DNA from: JANQTF01 sp041741415
GTDB taxonomy: Bacteria; Bacteroidota; Bacteroidia; J057
DNA length: 64,000 bases
Direction: 5' to 3'
Assembly: GCA_041741415.1 (NCBI GenBank)
Contig: JBGSKC010000028.1
Location: 62,001-126,000, forward strand
This document shows, one piece after another, positions 1-8,444 of this stretch (its first letter is position 1; the number at the start of each line of letters is the position of its first letter). A program made the position numbers and the translations under genes. The notes beneath the pieces were generated by a model. That model made no database searches. It was not told the DNA's origin and was given only the letters and a program-made list of their open reading frames with translations.

Positions 1-507
1 GCTGTGACCGATGACGTGGTGATTGCCATTCCTGGCCCCCGCGACCGGCCCGCCAAGGAAATCCACAAGCGGATGCTGGCGCGCATTATCCAGTCGCGGA
101 TGGAAGAAATCATGGAGTTTGTTCTGGCCGAAATCAAAAATTCTGGCTACGAAGACAAGCTTGTGTCCGGAATCGTGATTACTGGTGGCGGCGCTCAGCT
201 CCAGCACATGAAGCAGTGCGCTGAGTATGTGACCGGCATTGACACCCGGATCGGGCTTCCCGGCGAACACCTGGCCAGCGGCCTTGTGGACGAGGTGAAC
301 TTCCCGATGTTTGCCACAGCCACTGGGCTAGTTGTGATGGGCCTCGAAGCCCCTGAAGTGACGACAACCCGCGCCAGCGGAACCCGCGATTTCGTGCCTC
401 AGTACCAGGTGGGCAGCCGCCCAAGCGGGCCCCGCATCAGCTTCATCGACAAGGTGAAAACCTGGTTTGAAAGTACCCTTACCAATTCCGGCGAGTTCAT
501 CGAGTAA
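1..507 (+). CDS. ftsA: Cell division protein FtsA, C-terminal part (5' end outside the window)
   Basis: The frame is open from the first base, so this is the last 168 codons of a gene that starts upstream. FtsA is an actin-like ATPase that tethers FtsZ to the inner membrane and recruits the divisome. The visible part carries the actin-fold phosphate-2/adenosine segment (GIVITGGGAQL, about residue 60 of the fragment), followed by the LASGLVDEVNFPMFATATGL region typical of FtsA subdomain 2A. The tail has a linker rich in Arg, Ser and Gly, and the last residues (KVKTWFESTL) fit the amphipathic membrane-targeting helix. ftsZ follows after 52 bases on the same strand, the normal order at the end of a division cluster. 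Identification is by motif and context. Confidence 0.93.
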   Translation, partial: AVTDDVVIAIPGPRDRPAKEIHKRMLARIIQSRMEEIMEFVLAEIKNSGYEDKLVSGIVITGGGAQLQHMKQCAEYVTGIDTRIGLPGEHLASGLVDEVNFPMFATATGLVVMGLEAPEVTTTRASGTRDFVPQYQVGSRPSGPRISFIDKVKTWFESTLTNSGEFIE

Positions 508-559
508 TCAGGAACAAGCCTCTTTTTTTCCGAAAGTATCATTCTCAACGACACAGATC

Positions 560-1939
560 ATGCAATTTGAGTTTCCCAAAAATCAACACTCGATCATCAA
601 GGTGGTCGGTGTGGGTGGCGGTGGCGGAAATGCCGTGAACAACATGTTCGAGAAAGGCATTGAAGGTGTGGATTTCATCATCTGCAACACCGACATGCAA
701 GCCCTTAAAAACAGCCCCGTTCCCAACAAAATCCGGCTCGGCGCCAACCAAACCGAAGGCCTCGGTGCTGGTGCCAACCCCGACGTAGGACGCAAGGCTG
801 CCATGGAGACCATGGACGAGGTGCGCGAAGTGCTCCGCGACCAAACCAAAATGGTCTTTATCACCGCCGGGATGGGTGGTGGAACTGGCACTGGCGCAGC
901 ACCTGTGGTGGCTGCCATGGCCAAAGAGCTGGGCGTTCTCACTGTTGGGATCGTAACCACCCCCTTCAAATTTGAAGGTCCGAAGCGCGCCCTCCAGGCA
1001 GAATCCGGATTGAAGGAGCTTCAGGACGTTGTCGATACCCTCATCGTGATCGACAACAACAACCTGCACAAGATCCTTGGCTCCAATGTGACCATGAAAA
1101 AAGCCTTCGAAGAGGCCGACCAGGTGCTGTGCAATGCCGCGCGCGGAATTGCCGAAATCATCACCTCCGAAGGATACATCAACGTTGACTTCGCCGACGT
1201 TTGCACCATCATGCGCGATGGCGGCAAGGCCCTGATGGGAACCTCCCTCGCCTCGGGCGAGCAACGTGCCATGCAGGCCGTGGAAGCAGCCATTAACTCG
1301 CCTTTGCTCGACAACATTGGGCTGGAAGGTGCAAGGGCCATCATCGTCAACATCACCGCTTCGGAAGAAAGCCTCAGGATGGACGAGACCACCTCGATCG
1401 TGGAGTATGTTCAGGAAATGGCGGGCCAGGATGCCAACATCATCTACGGAATCGTGTATGACGACTCGATGGGTGATACCCTCCGGGTTACGGTGATTGC
1501 CACCCGCTATGCCGACGTGGACAAAAGCCAGCCTCGTGTGCAACCACAGGCTTTTGTTCAGGCAACTCCTGCTCCTGTTGCACAGGAACCTATTCAACCG
1601 CCCATTCAACGGCCACAGCCTCCTGTTCAGGAAATTCCCTCCGCGCCTCAACGGGTGCGCCTCGACGAAACCCCTTCCCGCATGCCCACCTTCGACCGCC
1701 TTGGTCGCCGGGAGCGCGAGGAAAGGGTGAAAAAACTCAACTCCAAAGCCTACGACATTCACGACCCTGAGAGCTTGTCGGGCATGGAAACCACTCCCGC
1801 TTACCTCAGAAAGGAAGTCCTGATTGACCCTTCGAAGGACAGCAAGCCCAAGTTCTCCCGGCTGAGCCTGGATGAGGACGACGAGTCTCGCTATCGTCTG
1901 AAGGACAACAACCCCTTCCTCCACGATACCCTCGACTAA
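560..1939 (+). CDS. ftsZ: Cell division GTPase FtsZ
   Basis: Tubulin homologue that polymerises into the Z ring. The 459-residue product has the nucleotide loop GGGGGNAVN (19-27), the tubulin signature GGGTGTGAAP (106-115) and the co-catalytic segment NVDFADVCTIM. A Pro/Gln-rich linker begins near residue 320 and ends in a short acidic tail. The ATG at 560 is chosen because conserved FtsZ sequence begins a few residues later. An upstream in-frame start at 467 would overlap ftsA and add non-conserved residues. The gene follows ftsA directly and is probably cotranscribed with it. The linker, about 130 residues, is longer than in Escherichia coli FtsZ but not unusual for the phylum. Confidence 0.98.
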   Translation: MQFEFPKNQHSIIKVVGVGGGGGNAVNNMFEKGIEGVDFIICNTDMQALKNSPVPNKIRLGANQTEGLGAGANPDVGRKAAMETMDEVREVLRDQTKMVFITAGMGGGTGTGAAPVVAAMAKELGVLTVGIVTTPFKFEGPKRALQAESGLKELQDVVDTLIVIDNNNLHKILGSNVTMKKAFEEADQVLCNAARGIAEIITSEGYINVDFADVCTIMRDGGKALMGTSLASGEQRAMQAVEAAINSPLLDNIGLEGARAIIVNITASEESLRMDETTSIVEYVQEMAGQDANIIYGIVYDDSMGDTLRVTVIATRYADVDKSQPRVQPQAFVQATPAPVAQEPIQPPIQRPQPPVQEIPSAPQRVRLDETPSRMPTFDRLGRREREERVKKLNSKAYDIHDPESLSGMETTPAYLRKEVLIDPSKDSKPKFSRLSLDEDDESRYRLKDNNPFLHDTLD

Positions 1940-1970
1940 ACATCGGGTTAAGCGAGCCAGCTCAGACCAC

Positions 1971-1998
1971 CAGGCCACCACGCCCGGCCTGTTCTTTG
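1971..1998 (+). terminator. Possible weak terminator after ftsZ
   Basis: A six-pair stem (CAGGCC at 1971-1976, GGCCTG at 1986-1991) is followed by a T-rich but interrupted run. It lies about 30 bases after the ftsZ stop, where a division cluster could end. The stem is short, so this is tentative. Confidence 0.3.
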
Positions 1999-2353
1999 TT
2001 GCCTTGCAACTGACTATTTACTGAAGTTCTTTCCTGCAAGGCTAATAAAAAAGATACAGTATTGAAGCTATTTTCTTGGTAATCAGGAAAATATGCTACC
2101 TCAATTTTTGTGCTTTTTCTATTCAAGCTTCACCAGGCAGCATTTTTCCTGTTGGCATGACGACAGGATTTCCCACGGATTTTTTTCACGCATATACTTT
2201 CGGAGCTTCCCTACTTCTGGCCATCGGTCGGGAGAGGGGAGTTTTTTTTTTGACTGATACTTGAATGGTCGAAAAGGAAACCAGGAAATTTTCTCTGAAG
2301 CCTCGTGCAACGTTGCCAGTAAGGTCATTGTCACTTTGAAAAACATTGATGTC
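1992..2353. other. Intergenic region without a recognisable gene
   Basis: About 360 bases, AT-richer than the flanking genes, between ftsZ and the small envelope protein. It contains a run of ten T at about 2241-2250. I see no RNA gene, no convincing ORF and no complete promoter. It presumably holds the promoter of the next gene. Confidence 0.5.
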
Positions 2354-2836
2354 ATGAATACCCTCATTCGACTCTCTCTGCTTACCTGCCTGCTGGCCTT
2401 GGCTGTAACAGGCTATTCTCAGACTTATCGCACAGCGGTGGGTGCCCGCTTTGAAGACGACGGTTATGGATTGTCGGTCGCACAAAAAATTGGCCGGAAA
2501 GTAACCCTGGAAGGAATTGTGATAGACAACGTGTTCGACCAAACCCAGGGCTACCTGCTTGCAAAGCGCCACATTGGCTTTTTTCAACGCCGTCTGAATG
2601 TATATATCGGCGGAGGCTTGCACACAGGATTTGAACCAGACAACAACGACCTGAGCGGCTATGACGTGATTGGCGGGGCCGAGCTCACCTTGTTTCGCTT
2701 TACCCTCGCTGCAGACGTGAAGCCTGAATGGTCATTTGTCACCAACGAATACCAGGGCCTCAACCCTTCGGTAAGTTTGCGCTATGTGCTGTTTCGCGAT
2801 CGAAGCAAAAACTGTTCCCGCAGTTGCAATTGGTAG
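2354..2836 (+). CDS. Small secreted, probable outer-membrane beta-barrel protein
   Basis: Hypothetical protein of 160 residues. The first ~22 residues form a Sec signal peptide (hydrophobic core LIRLSLLTCLLALAVTG, cleavage near YSQ, the usual pattern in this phylum). The mature part alternates hydrophobic and polar residues with many aromatic and glycine positions (YIGGGLHTGF, VIGGAELTLF) and approaches its end with SLRYVLF, suggestive of a small beta-barrel or transthyretin-like envelope protein. The ATG at 2354 is chosen because it places the signal peptide at the N-terminus; the frame is open upstream to 2261. It is convergent with ribD and separated from it by 41 bases. No specific function is recognised. 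Confidence 0.7.
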   Translation: MNTLIRLSLLTCLLALAVTGYSQTYRTAVGARFEDDGYGLSVAQKIGRKVTLEGIVIDNVFDQTQGYLLAKRHIGFFQRRLNVYIGGGLHTGFEPDNNDLSGYDVIGGAELTLFRFTLAADVKPEWSFVTNEYQGLNPSVSLRYVLFRDRSKNCSRSCNW

Positions 2837-2877
2837 ATTTGAGAGATCTTATCACAAATCCGGCTGCCCTGAGCTTT

Positions 2878-3957
2878 TTACAAAAGGCTCAGGGCATTTT
2901 GTTGAGGGGAAACCCTGCTACCTTCCGGACGGAAAATTTCAAGCACATCCTGTCCGAGGACCCGGACCTCTTTTTTCCAGGCGGCTGGCGGGATTTGCGG
3001 GGCAGGCACTCCCTTCACGATGTTGAGGTGCAGGTTCCGGAAGCGGTAGATTTCGTCAAACAAGCCTGAGTCGAGGAAAGCCTGCACGGTATTTCGCCCT
3101 CCTTCTACGAGTATGCTTGAAATGCCCTGCTGCTGGGCAGCTTCGATGACAGCCTTGGGCGAATGGCTGGCAATGGCCACACTATTGGAGCCAACGGGAT
3201 TTCGTTCTAAAACGAGGGTCTTGGGGGGTACTTGAAAAATAGTCAGTTTTCCCGGAATGGGCTGGCTGCTGGAGTTCCATATCAGTCGGATAGGCGACGG
3301 CCCGGGAAAAAAGCGGGTAGTGAGGCTGGGGTTGTCAACGACGGCAGTGCGGGATCCGATGAGAATGCTTTGGTAGGAAGCGCGGAGCTTGTGAACAAGG
3401 CGCTGGCTCTGGAGGCCCGTGATGAGAGTTCGCACCCATTTGCCTTGATCATTCATGCCCCCGATGAACCCATCGCCGGACTCGGCCCATTTGAGGCAAA
3501 TGAAGGGCCTGTGAAGGAGGTGGTTGGTGAAAAAAATCTGATTAAGCTCTTCAAAAGGGCGTGGGTCATCAGCCATTACCACCTCTACCCCGGCGGCTCT
3601 GAGCCAGGCGATTCCGCTTCCGGCGACCTTGGGATTGGGATCCACACAGCCGACAACCACCCGTGGAATTCGGTGATTAATGATCAGATTCGTGCAAGGT
3701 GGGGTTTTGCCGTGGTGGTTGCAGGGTTCCAGCGAAACGTAGAGCGTGGAAGCAGGCAATAATTCCGGATGCTGGACTTGCCGGATGGCTTCCACCTCGG
3801 CGTGGGGTCCGCCGGGATATTGATGAAATCCCTCTCCGAGAATCTGCCCCTGGTGGACCACCACAGCACCCACCAATGGATTGGGCTGAACCTTAACTCC
3901 TCCTAAACGAGCCAATTGGAGGCATCTGGCTAAAAAAACCTGATCGGCACGCTCCAT
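2878..3957 (-). CDS. ribD: Riboflavin biosynthesis deaminase/reductase RibD
   Basis: Bifunctional enzyme of riboflavin synthesis: it deaminates the pyrimidine ring of the GTP cyclohydrolase II product and then reduces the ribosyl side chain with NADPH. The N-terminal cytidine-deaminase-type domain shows the zinc ligands HAE (His52) and PCNHHGKTPPC (Cys79, Cys88). The C-terminal reductase domain begins near residue 145 (RPFICLKWAESGDGFI) and contains SILVEGGRNTVQAFLDSGL. Length, 359 residues, is normal. I start at 3957 (MERADQ) because the upstream in-frame ATG at 3987 lies inside the SRP RNA gene. Other rib genes are not in the window, so it is a solitary locus. No FMN riboswitch is seen upstream. 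Confidence 0.95.
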   Translation of the reverse strand: MERADQVFLARCLQLARLGGVKVQPNPLVGAVVVHQGQILGEGFHQYPGGPHAEVEAIRQVQHPELLPASTLYVSLEPCNHHGKTPPCTNLIINHRIPRVVVGCVDPNPKVAGSGIAWLRAAGVEVVMADDPRPFEELNQIFFTNHLLHRPFICLKWAESGDGFIGGMNDQGKWVRTLITGLQSQRLVHKLRASYQSILIGSRTAVVDNPSLTTRFFPGPSPIRLIWNSSSQPIPGKLTIFQVPPKTLVLERNPVGSNSVAIASHSPKAVIEAAQQQGISSILVEGGRNTVQAFLDSGLFDEIYRFRNLHLNIVKGVPAPQIPPAAWKKEVRVLGQDVLEIFRPEGSRVSPQQNALSLL

Positions 3958-3964
3958 ACGAGAT

Positions 3965-3972
3965 AAAAAAAA
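3965..3972 (-). terminator. Oligo-T end of the SRP RNA gene
   Basis: Eight consecutive T on the minus strand follow the closing stem of the SRP RNA, so the RNA's own terminal stem can serve as the terminator hairpin. ribD starts only seven bases further on, so readthrough into ribD is possible. Confidence 0.65.
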
Positions 3973-4069
3973 ATGGGCAAGGTCCATATCGCGCCGATCT
4001 ACCTCCTACCGCTGCTTCCTTTCGGACCTCACGGGGTTCAGAGGGATCTGGCCGTACAGCCTTACCCAT
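3973..4069 (-). ncRNA. ffs: Signal recognition particle RNA (4.5S-type)
   Basis: On the minus strand the sequence contains the universal SRP domain IV hairpin: AGGTCCGAAAGGAAGCAGC, with the symmetric and asymmetric loops around a GAAA tetraloop. The ends pair over ten bases (ATGGGTAAGG at the 5' end, CCTTGCCCAT at the 3' end, one G-U pair), giving a 97-base rod. It is followed at once by eight T, so it has its own intrinsic end. SRP RNA binds Ffh and targets membrane and secreted proteins cotranslationally. It lies directly upstream of ribD on the same strand. Exact ends are inferred from the closing stem. Confidence 0.93.
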
Positions 4070-4306
4070 CACAAAACTACACCGAGAGTTGATCACATCA
4101 AAATTCATTTCCCGGATATTGTCGAAACTTCCCCGGGGCCAACAAAAAGTTTTGCTGCTCTGGCCCGGAGAGCTGGTTAAATGAACTTAGAGGCTGATTC
4201 GTGCAACTTATGAGGCAAACTCCGCTACTGTTGAGCGAGCAGCCAAAAGGGAGAATCCTGGCGGCCGGGCTGCTAGCTTGTCCATGAATTTTGTACCTTT
4301 GTTTCG

Positions 4307-5131
4307 ATGAAAGCCACACTTCAACACCTATCGCTGCTGGCGGGCCTGGTAGTCCTGCTTGCCGCTTGTAACCCTGAGTTGCAGCAATACAGCCAGTATG
4401 CCCGCAAGGGAACCATCTCCGAGAAGGATTCGGCGGCATTTTACTACTACCGGCAAGGTGATTGCGACAAAGCCAGCTATCTGCTCGAAGAGCTGCAATC
4501 GGCATACCGCGGGCAGCCAAGGGCAAAGGATGTACTTTATACCTATGCCTACGCCAAGTACAACTGCGGCTTCTACATCCTGGCGGCCTACCATTTTGAA
4601 CAATTTTCCCGCCTTTACCCCAATGATCCCCGAACGCCGGAAAGCGCCTACATGGTAGGCTTTTGCTATGCCATTGAGTCGGCCCCCTATTACAGGGACC
4701 AGGAATTCACCTTCAAGGCGATTAACCAGTTTCAGCTCTTTATTAACTCCTACCCCTACCACGAAAAGGTAGTTGAGGCCACCAAATCGATCCGTGACAT
4801 GCGGGAGAAACTGGCCTTCAAAGAATTTGAAACCGCCAACCTCTATTTTCAGATCGAAAACTTCAAGGCGGCTGTTACCAGCTACGGAGTGTTTGTCGCT
4901 GAATTCCCCGATTCCCGCTACCGTGAAGAAGCGGAATTCATGCAGTTTAAAGCGGCATACCAGCTGGCCGAAGAAAGCATTTACGACAAGCAAAAGAACC
5001 GCTACCTCGATGCCATCGAATTCTACGATCGGTTTGTGGCCAAATACAGCACCAGTGTTTATCTGAAAGAAGCTGAAAGGTTGTATGCCAAAGCCAAGGA
5101 AGCAGTTGGAAGGATTAACTCGGAGAGCTGA
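4307..5131 (+). CDS. bamD: Outer membrane assembly lipoprotein BamD
   Basis: Essential lipoprotein of the BAM complex that folds beta-barrels into the outer membrane. The first 20 residues are a lipoprotein signal with lipobox LLAAC (Cys21). The rest is helical and built of TPR-like repeats, including KDSAAFYYYRQGDCDKASYLLEE, split here for length as AAFYYYRQGD and KASYLLEE, then YILAAYHFEQFSRLYPNDPR and the QFQLFINSYPYHEKVVEA helix pair, the hallmarks of the YfiO/BamD family. Length 274 is typical. OmpH/Skp genes at the other end of the window belong to the same assembly pathway. It stands alone with a strong terminator behind it. Confidence 0.93.
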   Translation: MKATLQHLSLLAGLVVLLAACNPELQQYSQYARKGTISEKDSAAFYYYRQGDCDKASYLLEELQSAYRGQPRAKDVLYTYAYAKYNCGFYILAAYHFEQFSRLYPNDPRTPESAYMVGFCYAIESAPYYRDQEFTFKAINQFQLFINSYPYHEKVVEATKSIRDMREKLAFKEFETANLYFQIENFKAAVTSYGVFVAEFPDSRYREEAEFMQFKAAYQLAEESIYDKQKNRYLDAIEFYDRFVAKYSTSVYLKEAERLYAKAKEAVGRINSES

Positions 5132-5166
5132 TCCTGAAAAGCATCAACAGCACATCAAACAGAAAA

Positions 5167-5202
5167 ACAGCCCGGGGTTCTCTTCCGGGCTGTTTTTTTT
5201 TT
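5167..5202 (+). terminator. Intrinsic terminator after bamD
   Basis: A GC-rich stem (AACAGCCCGG at about 5166-5175, CCGGGCTGTT at 5185-5194) with a short loop is followed by ten T. Strong rho-independent terminator 35 bases after the bamD stop. Confidence 0.9.
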
Positions 5203-5241
5203 GGCTGCAGATACCAATTGAACGCAATGGAATCAGCTGCA

Positions 5242-5272
5242 AACAAAACAAGCCACCCTTTCGGGCAGCTTG
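5242..5272 (-). terminator. Intrinsic terminator of the rpsF-rpsR-rplI operon
   Basis: On the minus strand CAAGCTGCCC pairs with GGGTGGCTTG (two G-U pairs) over a GAAA loop and is followed by TTTTGTTT. A separate perfect palindrome TTGGGCGATATCGCCCAA lies at 5286-5303, between rplI and this hairpin. Confidence 0.75.
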
Positions 5273-5311
5273 TAGAAAGAAGTGATTGGGCGATATCGCC
5301 CAAAGGAATTC

Positions 5312-5758
5312 TTAGGCTTCTTTGGCCACGACTTCAACGGGCACCTGAGCTTTGACCTCCTTGTGGAGGTGAACAGTGGCACTGTACTCGCCAACGGCGC
5401 GAACATCTTCGATGGTGATGGCTTTGCGGTCGATGTCAAACCCTTCTTCTTTGAGCTTGGTGGCGATCATGAGGGTCGTCACAGAGCCGAAAAGCTTGCC
5501 ATCATTACCGGCGAGGGTTTCGATGGTGATTTTGACAGCGGCCAGTTTGGCAGCGAGGTCGGTAGCCTGCTGCTTCACGAAGGACTCTTTGTGGGAGGCC
5601 TGGCGCTTTTCCTCTGTGAGGGCGCGCTTGGCAGAGTCGGTGGCAACAACGGCGAGGCCTTGCGGAATGAGAAAATTACGTGCGTAGCCGGGCTTTACCT
5701 TCACCACGTCGTCTTTATCGCCGAGATTTCGGATCGGTTGTTTGAGAATGATTTCCAT
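5312..5758 (-). CDS. rplI: 50S ribosomal protein bL9
   Basis: Two-domain ribosomal protein bound to 23S rRNA near the L1 stalk. The product is 148 residues, the normal bacterial length. The N-terminal RNA-binding domain reads MEIILKQPIRNLGDKDDVVK with the signature GYARNFLIPQGLAV. A charged helix links it to the C-terminal domain (KLFGSVT, then DRKAITIEDVRAVGEYSATV). Third gene of a conserved rpsF-rpsR-rplI operon read leftwards; a terminator follows. Confidence 0.98.
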   Translation of the reverse strand: MEIILKQPIRNLGDKDDVVKVKPGYARNFLIPQGLAVVATDSAKRALTEEKRQASHKESFVKQQATDLAAKLAAVKITIETLAGNDGKLFGSVTTLMIATKLKEEGFDIDRKAITIEDVRAVGEYSATVHLHKEVKAQVPVEVVAKEA

Positions 5759-5813
5759 GATGGAGTCGAATGACTTGTTGCAGCGAGGCTGCGGTTAAAC
5801 ATCCGGGCCCGAA

Positions 5814-6086
5814 CTAGCGGAGGCCGTCGGTGACGAAAGGCAACAGAGCGAGGTGGCGGGCACGCTTGATGGCCACGGCGAGGCGGCGCTGGTACTTCAG
5901 GCTGGTGCCGGTGATGCGGCGGGGCAGCACTTTGCCTTGCTCGTTGACGAACTTCAGGAGGAAGTCGGGGTCTTTGTAATCGATGTACTTGATGCCGGCT
6001 TTCTTAAAGCGGCAGTACTTTTTGTCGGATTGCTGGGTGCGGATTTTGTTTACCGCGGTAGGTCCGATCACAGGAGGCTTGGCCAT
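5814..6086 (-). CDS. rpsR: 30S ribosomal protein bS18
   Basis: Small-subunit protein that binds the platform next to bS6. The 90-residue product contains the S18 signature KKYCRFKKAGIKYIDYKD and the basic C-terminal segment RRITGTSLKYQRRLAVAIKR. It has a single Cys in the CRF motif rather than a zinc site. It lies between rpsF and rplI with 94 and 55 bases of spacing and is presumably one transcript with them. Confidence 0.98.
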   Translation of the reverse strand: MAKPPVIGPTAVNKIRTQQSDKKYCRFKKAGIKYIDYKDPDFLLKFVNEQGKVLPRRITGTSLKYQRRLAVAIKRARHLALLPFVTDGLR

Positions 6087-6180
6087 GTTGCGAAAATGTT
6101 GAAAGTGGGAGAATGGACGCGGGAGAGAGCGTTAAAACGGCCTGGGAAACATTCTACCAGTGCCTGGCACTCTCCTCTCA

Positions 6181-6570
6181 CTACTTCACAGTTTGAACGC
6201 GGGCACCTTTGCGGAGACCGAATTCCTGATCGCGACGCTTCTGGTTGAACTCGAATGCGTGCTTCTCCAGTTTCACCGTCAGAAAACGGATCACCTGGTC
6301 GTCATAGCGGAAAGACTGGTCGAGCTTAGCGATAAACTCGGGATCGGCCTGAAACTCAATGTAGGCATAATAACCGCTGGTTTTCCGCTGAATGCTGTAG
6401 GCGAGCTTGCGCATGCCCCAGTGCTCGATGTTGTGAATCGTGCCACCGGAATCCTTGATCATTTTGACAAATTTGTCAACTGCCTGTTGATGTTCACCCT
6501 CAGGCAGATCGGGGAGGAGGATGAACGTGGTTTCGTACTCCTGTTTGAACTTCTTTGGTTGAATGTCCAT
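6181..6570 (-). CDS. rpsF: 30S ribosomal protein bS6
   Basis: Partner of bS18 on the 30S platform. The 129-residue product has the ferredoxin-like S6 fold pattern: YETTFILLPDLPEGEHQQAV, then GTIHNIEHWGMRKLAYSIQR and YYAYIEFQADPEFIAKLDQ. First gene of the ribosomal operon; a full phylum-type promoter lies 22 bases upstream. The C-terminal residues past 115 are basic and not part of the conserved fold. Confidence 0.98.
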   Translation of the reverse strand: MDIQPKKFKQEYETTFILLPDLPEGEHQQAVDKFVKMIKDSGGTIHNIEHWGMRKLAYSIQRKTSGYYAYIEFQADPEFIAKLDQSFRYDDQVIRFLTVKLEKHAFEFNQKRRDQEFGLRKGARVQTVK

Positions 6571-6591
6571 AGTACTGTTTAAAATGGGCTA

Positions 6592-6621
6592 CGAAGGTAG
6601 GATTTTTTTGCAAGACTCCAA
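6592..6621 (-). promoter_or_regulatory. Promoter of the rpsF operon (TTG-N19-TACCTTCG)
   Basis: On the minus strand a TTG (complement at 6619-6621) is followed after 19 bases by TACCTTCG (6592-6599), one mismatch from the Bacteroidota minus-7 consensus TAnnTTTG. The spacing matches the phylum's sigma factor. Confidence 0.6.
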
Positions 6622-6840
6622 CCTGTTTATAGTGGAAACTCCTGAAAATGAGCAGGAAAAAACCACCCACCCACCAGAACTCCCCAGCCTCAGGGTTCAT
6701 CTAGGCTTCTCCTGATCTTCTCAACCTGTTCATTTGCTCCGGAAATAGCGCCACGGAAGCTCCAGCCGCTGAAATCACTGCAACAGCAACCCGCTGCCAA
6801 ACTCCCCCGATTATCCCCTCTGTCATCACTGTCATCATTG

Positions 6841-7668
6841 TCAACTCTGAACCACGTGAACCACCCGCTGCGGAAACGGAATCTGAATCCCGGCAGCATC
6901 AAGGGCTTCCTTGGCCTGTTCCTGCACCTGAAAATACACATCCCAGTAGTCGGCCACCGTGGAATATGGCCTCACGGCCAGGTTCACAGCGCTGTCTGCC
7001 AGCTCCAGCACATTCACAGAAGGTGCCGGATCCTGAAGTACCTGTGGGTGCCGCTCCATCACACCCAGGAGCACCTCGCGTGCTTTTTTAATGTCGGAGC
7101 CATAGCTGATGCCGATCACGAGATCCACCCGTAAATTGCCGTTGGTCGAAAGGTTGGTGATAGTGCCACCAGCCAGGGGCCCATTAGGCATGATTACAGT
7201 TTTATTTTCGGGGGAAAGGATGGTCGTGACAAAAATGTTGATCGCAGTAACGTGCCCCAGGTTTCCGGAGGCATTGATCAAATCTCCCACTTTGAAAGGC
7301 TTAAACAGGAGAATCAAAACCCCGCCGGCAAAATTGCCGAGGCTTCCCTGGAGGGCAAGACCTACCGCCAAACCGGCGGCACCGAGGATAGCGACAAAGG
7401 AAGTCGTCTTGACACCCAACAATTCTATCACAGAAATGAACAGGATGGCCTTGAGCATTACTCCTATGAGGTCGGTGAGGAAAGTTCGCAGGGTGGGCTC
7501 AGTTTCGCGTTTTTTGAGGGTTTTCGCCAAAAGGTTGATGAGGCGTTTGATCACCCACAAACCAGCAAACAATAGCAACAGGGCCAGCGCGAGCTTGGGC
7601 GCATACTCCAGCAGCATCGTTTGACCCCGAAGGAGTAAATCATTGACGGAATCGATGGTAGGATCCAT
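6841..7668 (-). CDS. Small-conductance mechanosensitive channel, MscS family
   Basis: Inner-membrane channel that opens under membrane tension and releases solutes during hypo-osmotic shock. The product (275 residues) has three membrane segments: LALALLLLFAGLWVI, VMLKAILFISVIELLGV and the pore helix with the Gly/Ala-rich pattern AILGAAGLAVGLALQGSLGN. The beta domain follows (FKVGDLINASGNLGHVTAIN, VIMPNGPLAGGTITN) and then the alpha/beta vestibule. The start at 7668 (MDPTIDS) is chosen because the 34 codons upstream of it resemble non-coding sequence. The nearest characterised relatives are MscS/YnaI-like; the gene symbol is left open. It is divergent from the blaI-like gene. Confidence 0.93.
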   Translation of the reverse strand: MDPTIDSVNDLLLRGQTMLLEYAPKLALALLLLFAGLWVIKRLINLLAKTLKKRETEPTLRTFLTDLIGVMLKAILFISVIELLGVKTTSFVAILGAAGLAVGLALQGSLGNFAGGVLILLFKPFKVGDLINASGNLGHVTAINIFVTTILSPENKTVIMPNGPLAGGTITNLSTNGNLRVDLVIGISYGSDIKKAREVLLGVMERHPQVLQDPAPSVNVLELADSAVNLAVRPYSTVADYWDVYFQVQEQAKEALDAAGIQIPFPQRVVHVVQS

Positions 7669-7971
7669 AAGAGGCAAGAATAAAGGTGAAAGAAATGGAA
7701 GGGTAAGCCAACAATTGGACGAAACAGCCGAAGGCGTTGTCACAGCAGAAAGTAAAGCAAATGGGAACAATTTCGGTGTGAGGATATATTACCTAAAAAT
7801 CACCCACCTGTTTAATATTTTAGCTGTCTCATATTCAATCAATTAACTCCAAACTTTTCAAGATAAGGAACAAAAAATTACGCCAGTAGCTTGACAAAGA
7901 CCAGCGAAATAGCTAGGTTCAAACTTCGCCTGTTCATCATACAAATTCATCGCCTAAAAAATAATTGCTCC
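7669..7971. other. Divergent intergenic region between mscS and the BlaI-type repressor
   Basis: About 300 AT-rich bases with no gene. It must contain the mscS promoter and the start of the repressor-controlled promoter. The operators lie in its right-hand end and are listed separately. I could not place a complete promoter with confidence. Confidence 0.5.
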
Positions 7972-7993
7972 TTTTACGACATTTGTCGTAAAA
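7972..7993. promoter_or_regulatory. Operator 1 for the BlaI-type repressor (perfect 22-base palindrome)
   Basis: TTTTACGACA-TT-TGTCGTAAAA: ten-base arms with no mismatch around a two-base centre. It has the size and TACNACA/TGTNGTA outline of BlaI/MecI operators and lies 67 bases upstream of the repressor start. Confidence 0.82.
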
Positions 7994-8004
7994 GAATTTG
8001 GATC

Positions 8005-8020
8005 TACGACAACCGTCGTT
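8005..8020. promoter_or_regulatory. Operator 2 for the BlaI-type repressor
   Basis: TACGACAACCGTCGTT repeats the ACGAC/GTCGT core of operator 1 with less perfect arms. Its centre lies 30 bases, about three helical turns, from that of operator 1, so two repressor dimers could bind the same DNA face. Confidence 0.7.
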
Positions 8021-8060
8021 TATGTTTGTATCAGTCATCGCAACAACAGCTATTCAGTCC

Positions 8061-8444
8061 ATGTCTCACCCTCATCCATCTGAAGCCGAGCTAGAGATCC
8101 TGCAAGTGTTGTGGGAGATCCAGCCAGCCAGCGTTCGGGACGTTCACGAGCGATTGGCCAGCGGCAAGGAGGTTGGGTACACCACAACGCTCAAGCAGAT
8201 GCAGCGCATGCTCGACAAAGGCCTTCTGGTTCGAACCAGAGAGGGCAAGTCGCATCTGTATCAAGCCGTGGTGGCCGGGGGGCAAATGCGCAAATCACTG
8301 CTTAACCGCCTCATCGACACGGCCTTCCGTGGCTCTGCGGTTTCCCTGGCCATGCATGCATTGGGAGATTCGCAACCAAAACAGGAAGAGCTCGAGGCGC
8401 TTGAACAATGGTTGGAAGACAAACGCAAACAAGCTGAGAAATGA
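8061..8444 (+). CDS. BlaI/MecI-family transcriptional repressor
   Basis: Winged-helix repressor, 127 residues. It opens with SEAELEILQVLWEIQPASV and has the recognition region VGYTTTLKQMQRMLDKGLL and wing KSHLYQAVV, all standard for the family. The C-terminal half is the dimerisation region in which family members are cleaved after signalling. The ATG at 8061 gives the canonical N-terminus; the upstream in-frame start at 7998 would run through operator 2. The stop overlaps the start of the M56 gene by four bases (ATGA), so the two are translationally coupled. It probably represses its own operon through the two operators. No beta-lactamase gene is nearby. Confidence 0.95.
   Translation: MSHPHPSEAELEILQVLWEIQPASVRDVHERLASGKEVGYTTTLKQMQRMLDKGLLVRTREGKSHLYQAVVAGGQMRKSLLNRLIDTAFRGSAVSLAMHALGDSQPKQEELEALEQWLEDKRKQAEK

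Noticed and set aside
545..1981. 478-codon frame antisense to ftsZ
   Set aside because: Shadow of ftsZ with no protein-like features.
3958..4100. FMN riboswitch upstream of ribD
   Set aside because: The conserved structure there is the SRP RNA (GGTCCGAAAGGAAGCAG domain IV); no RFN element is visible.
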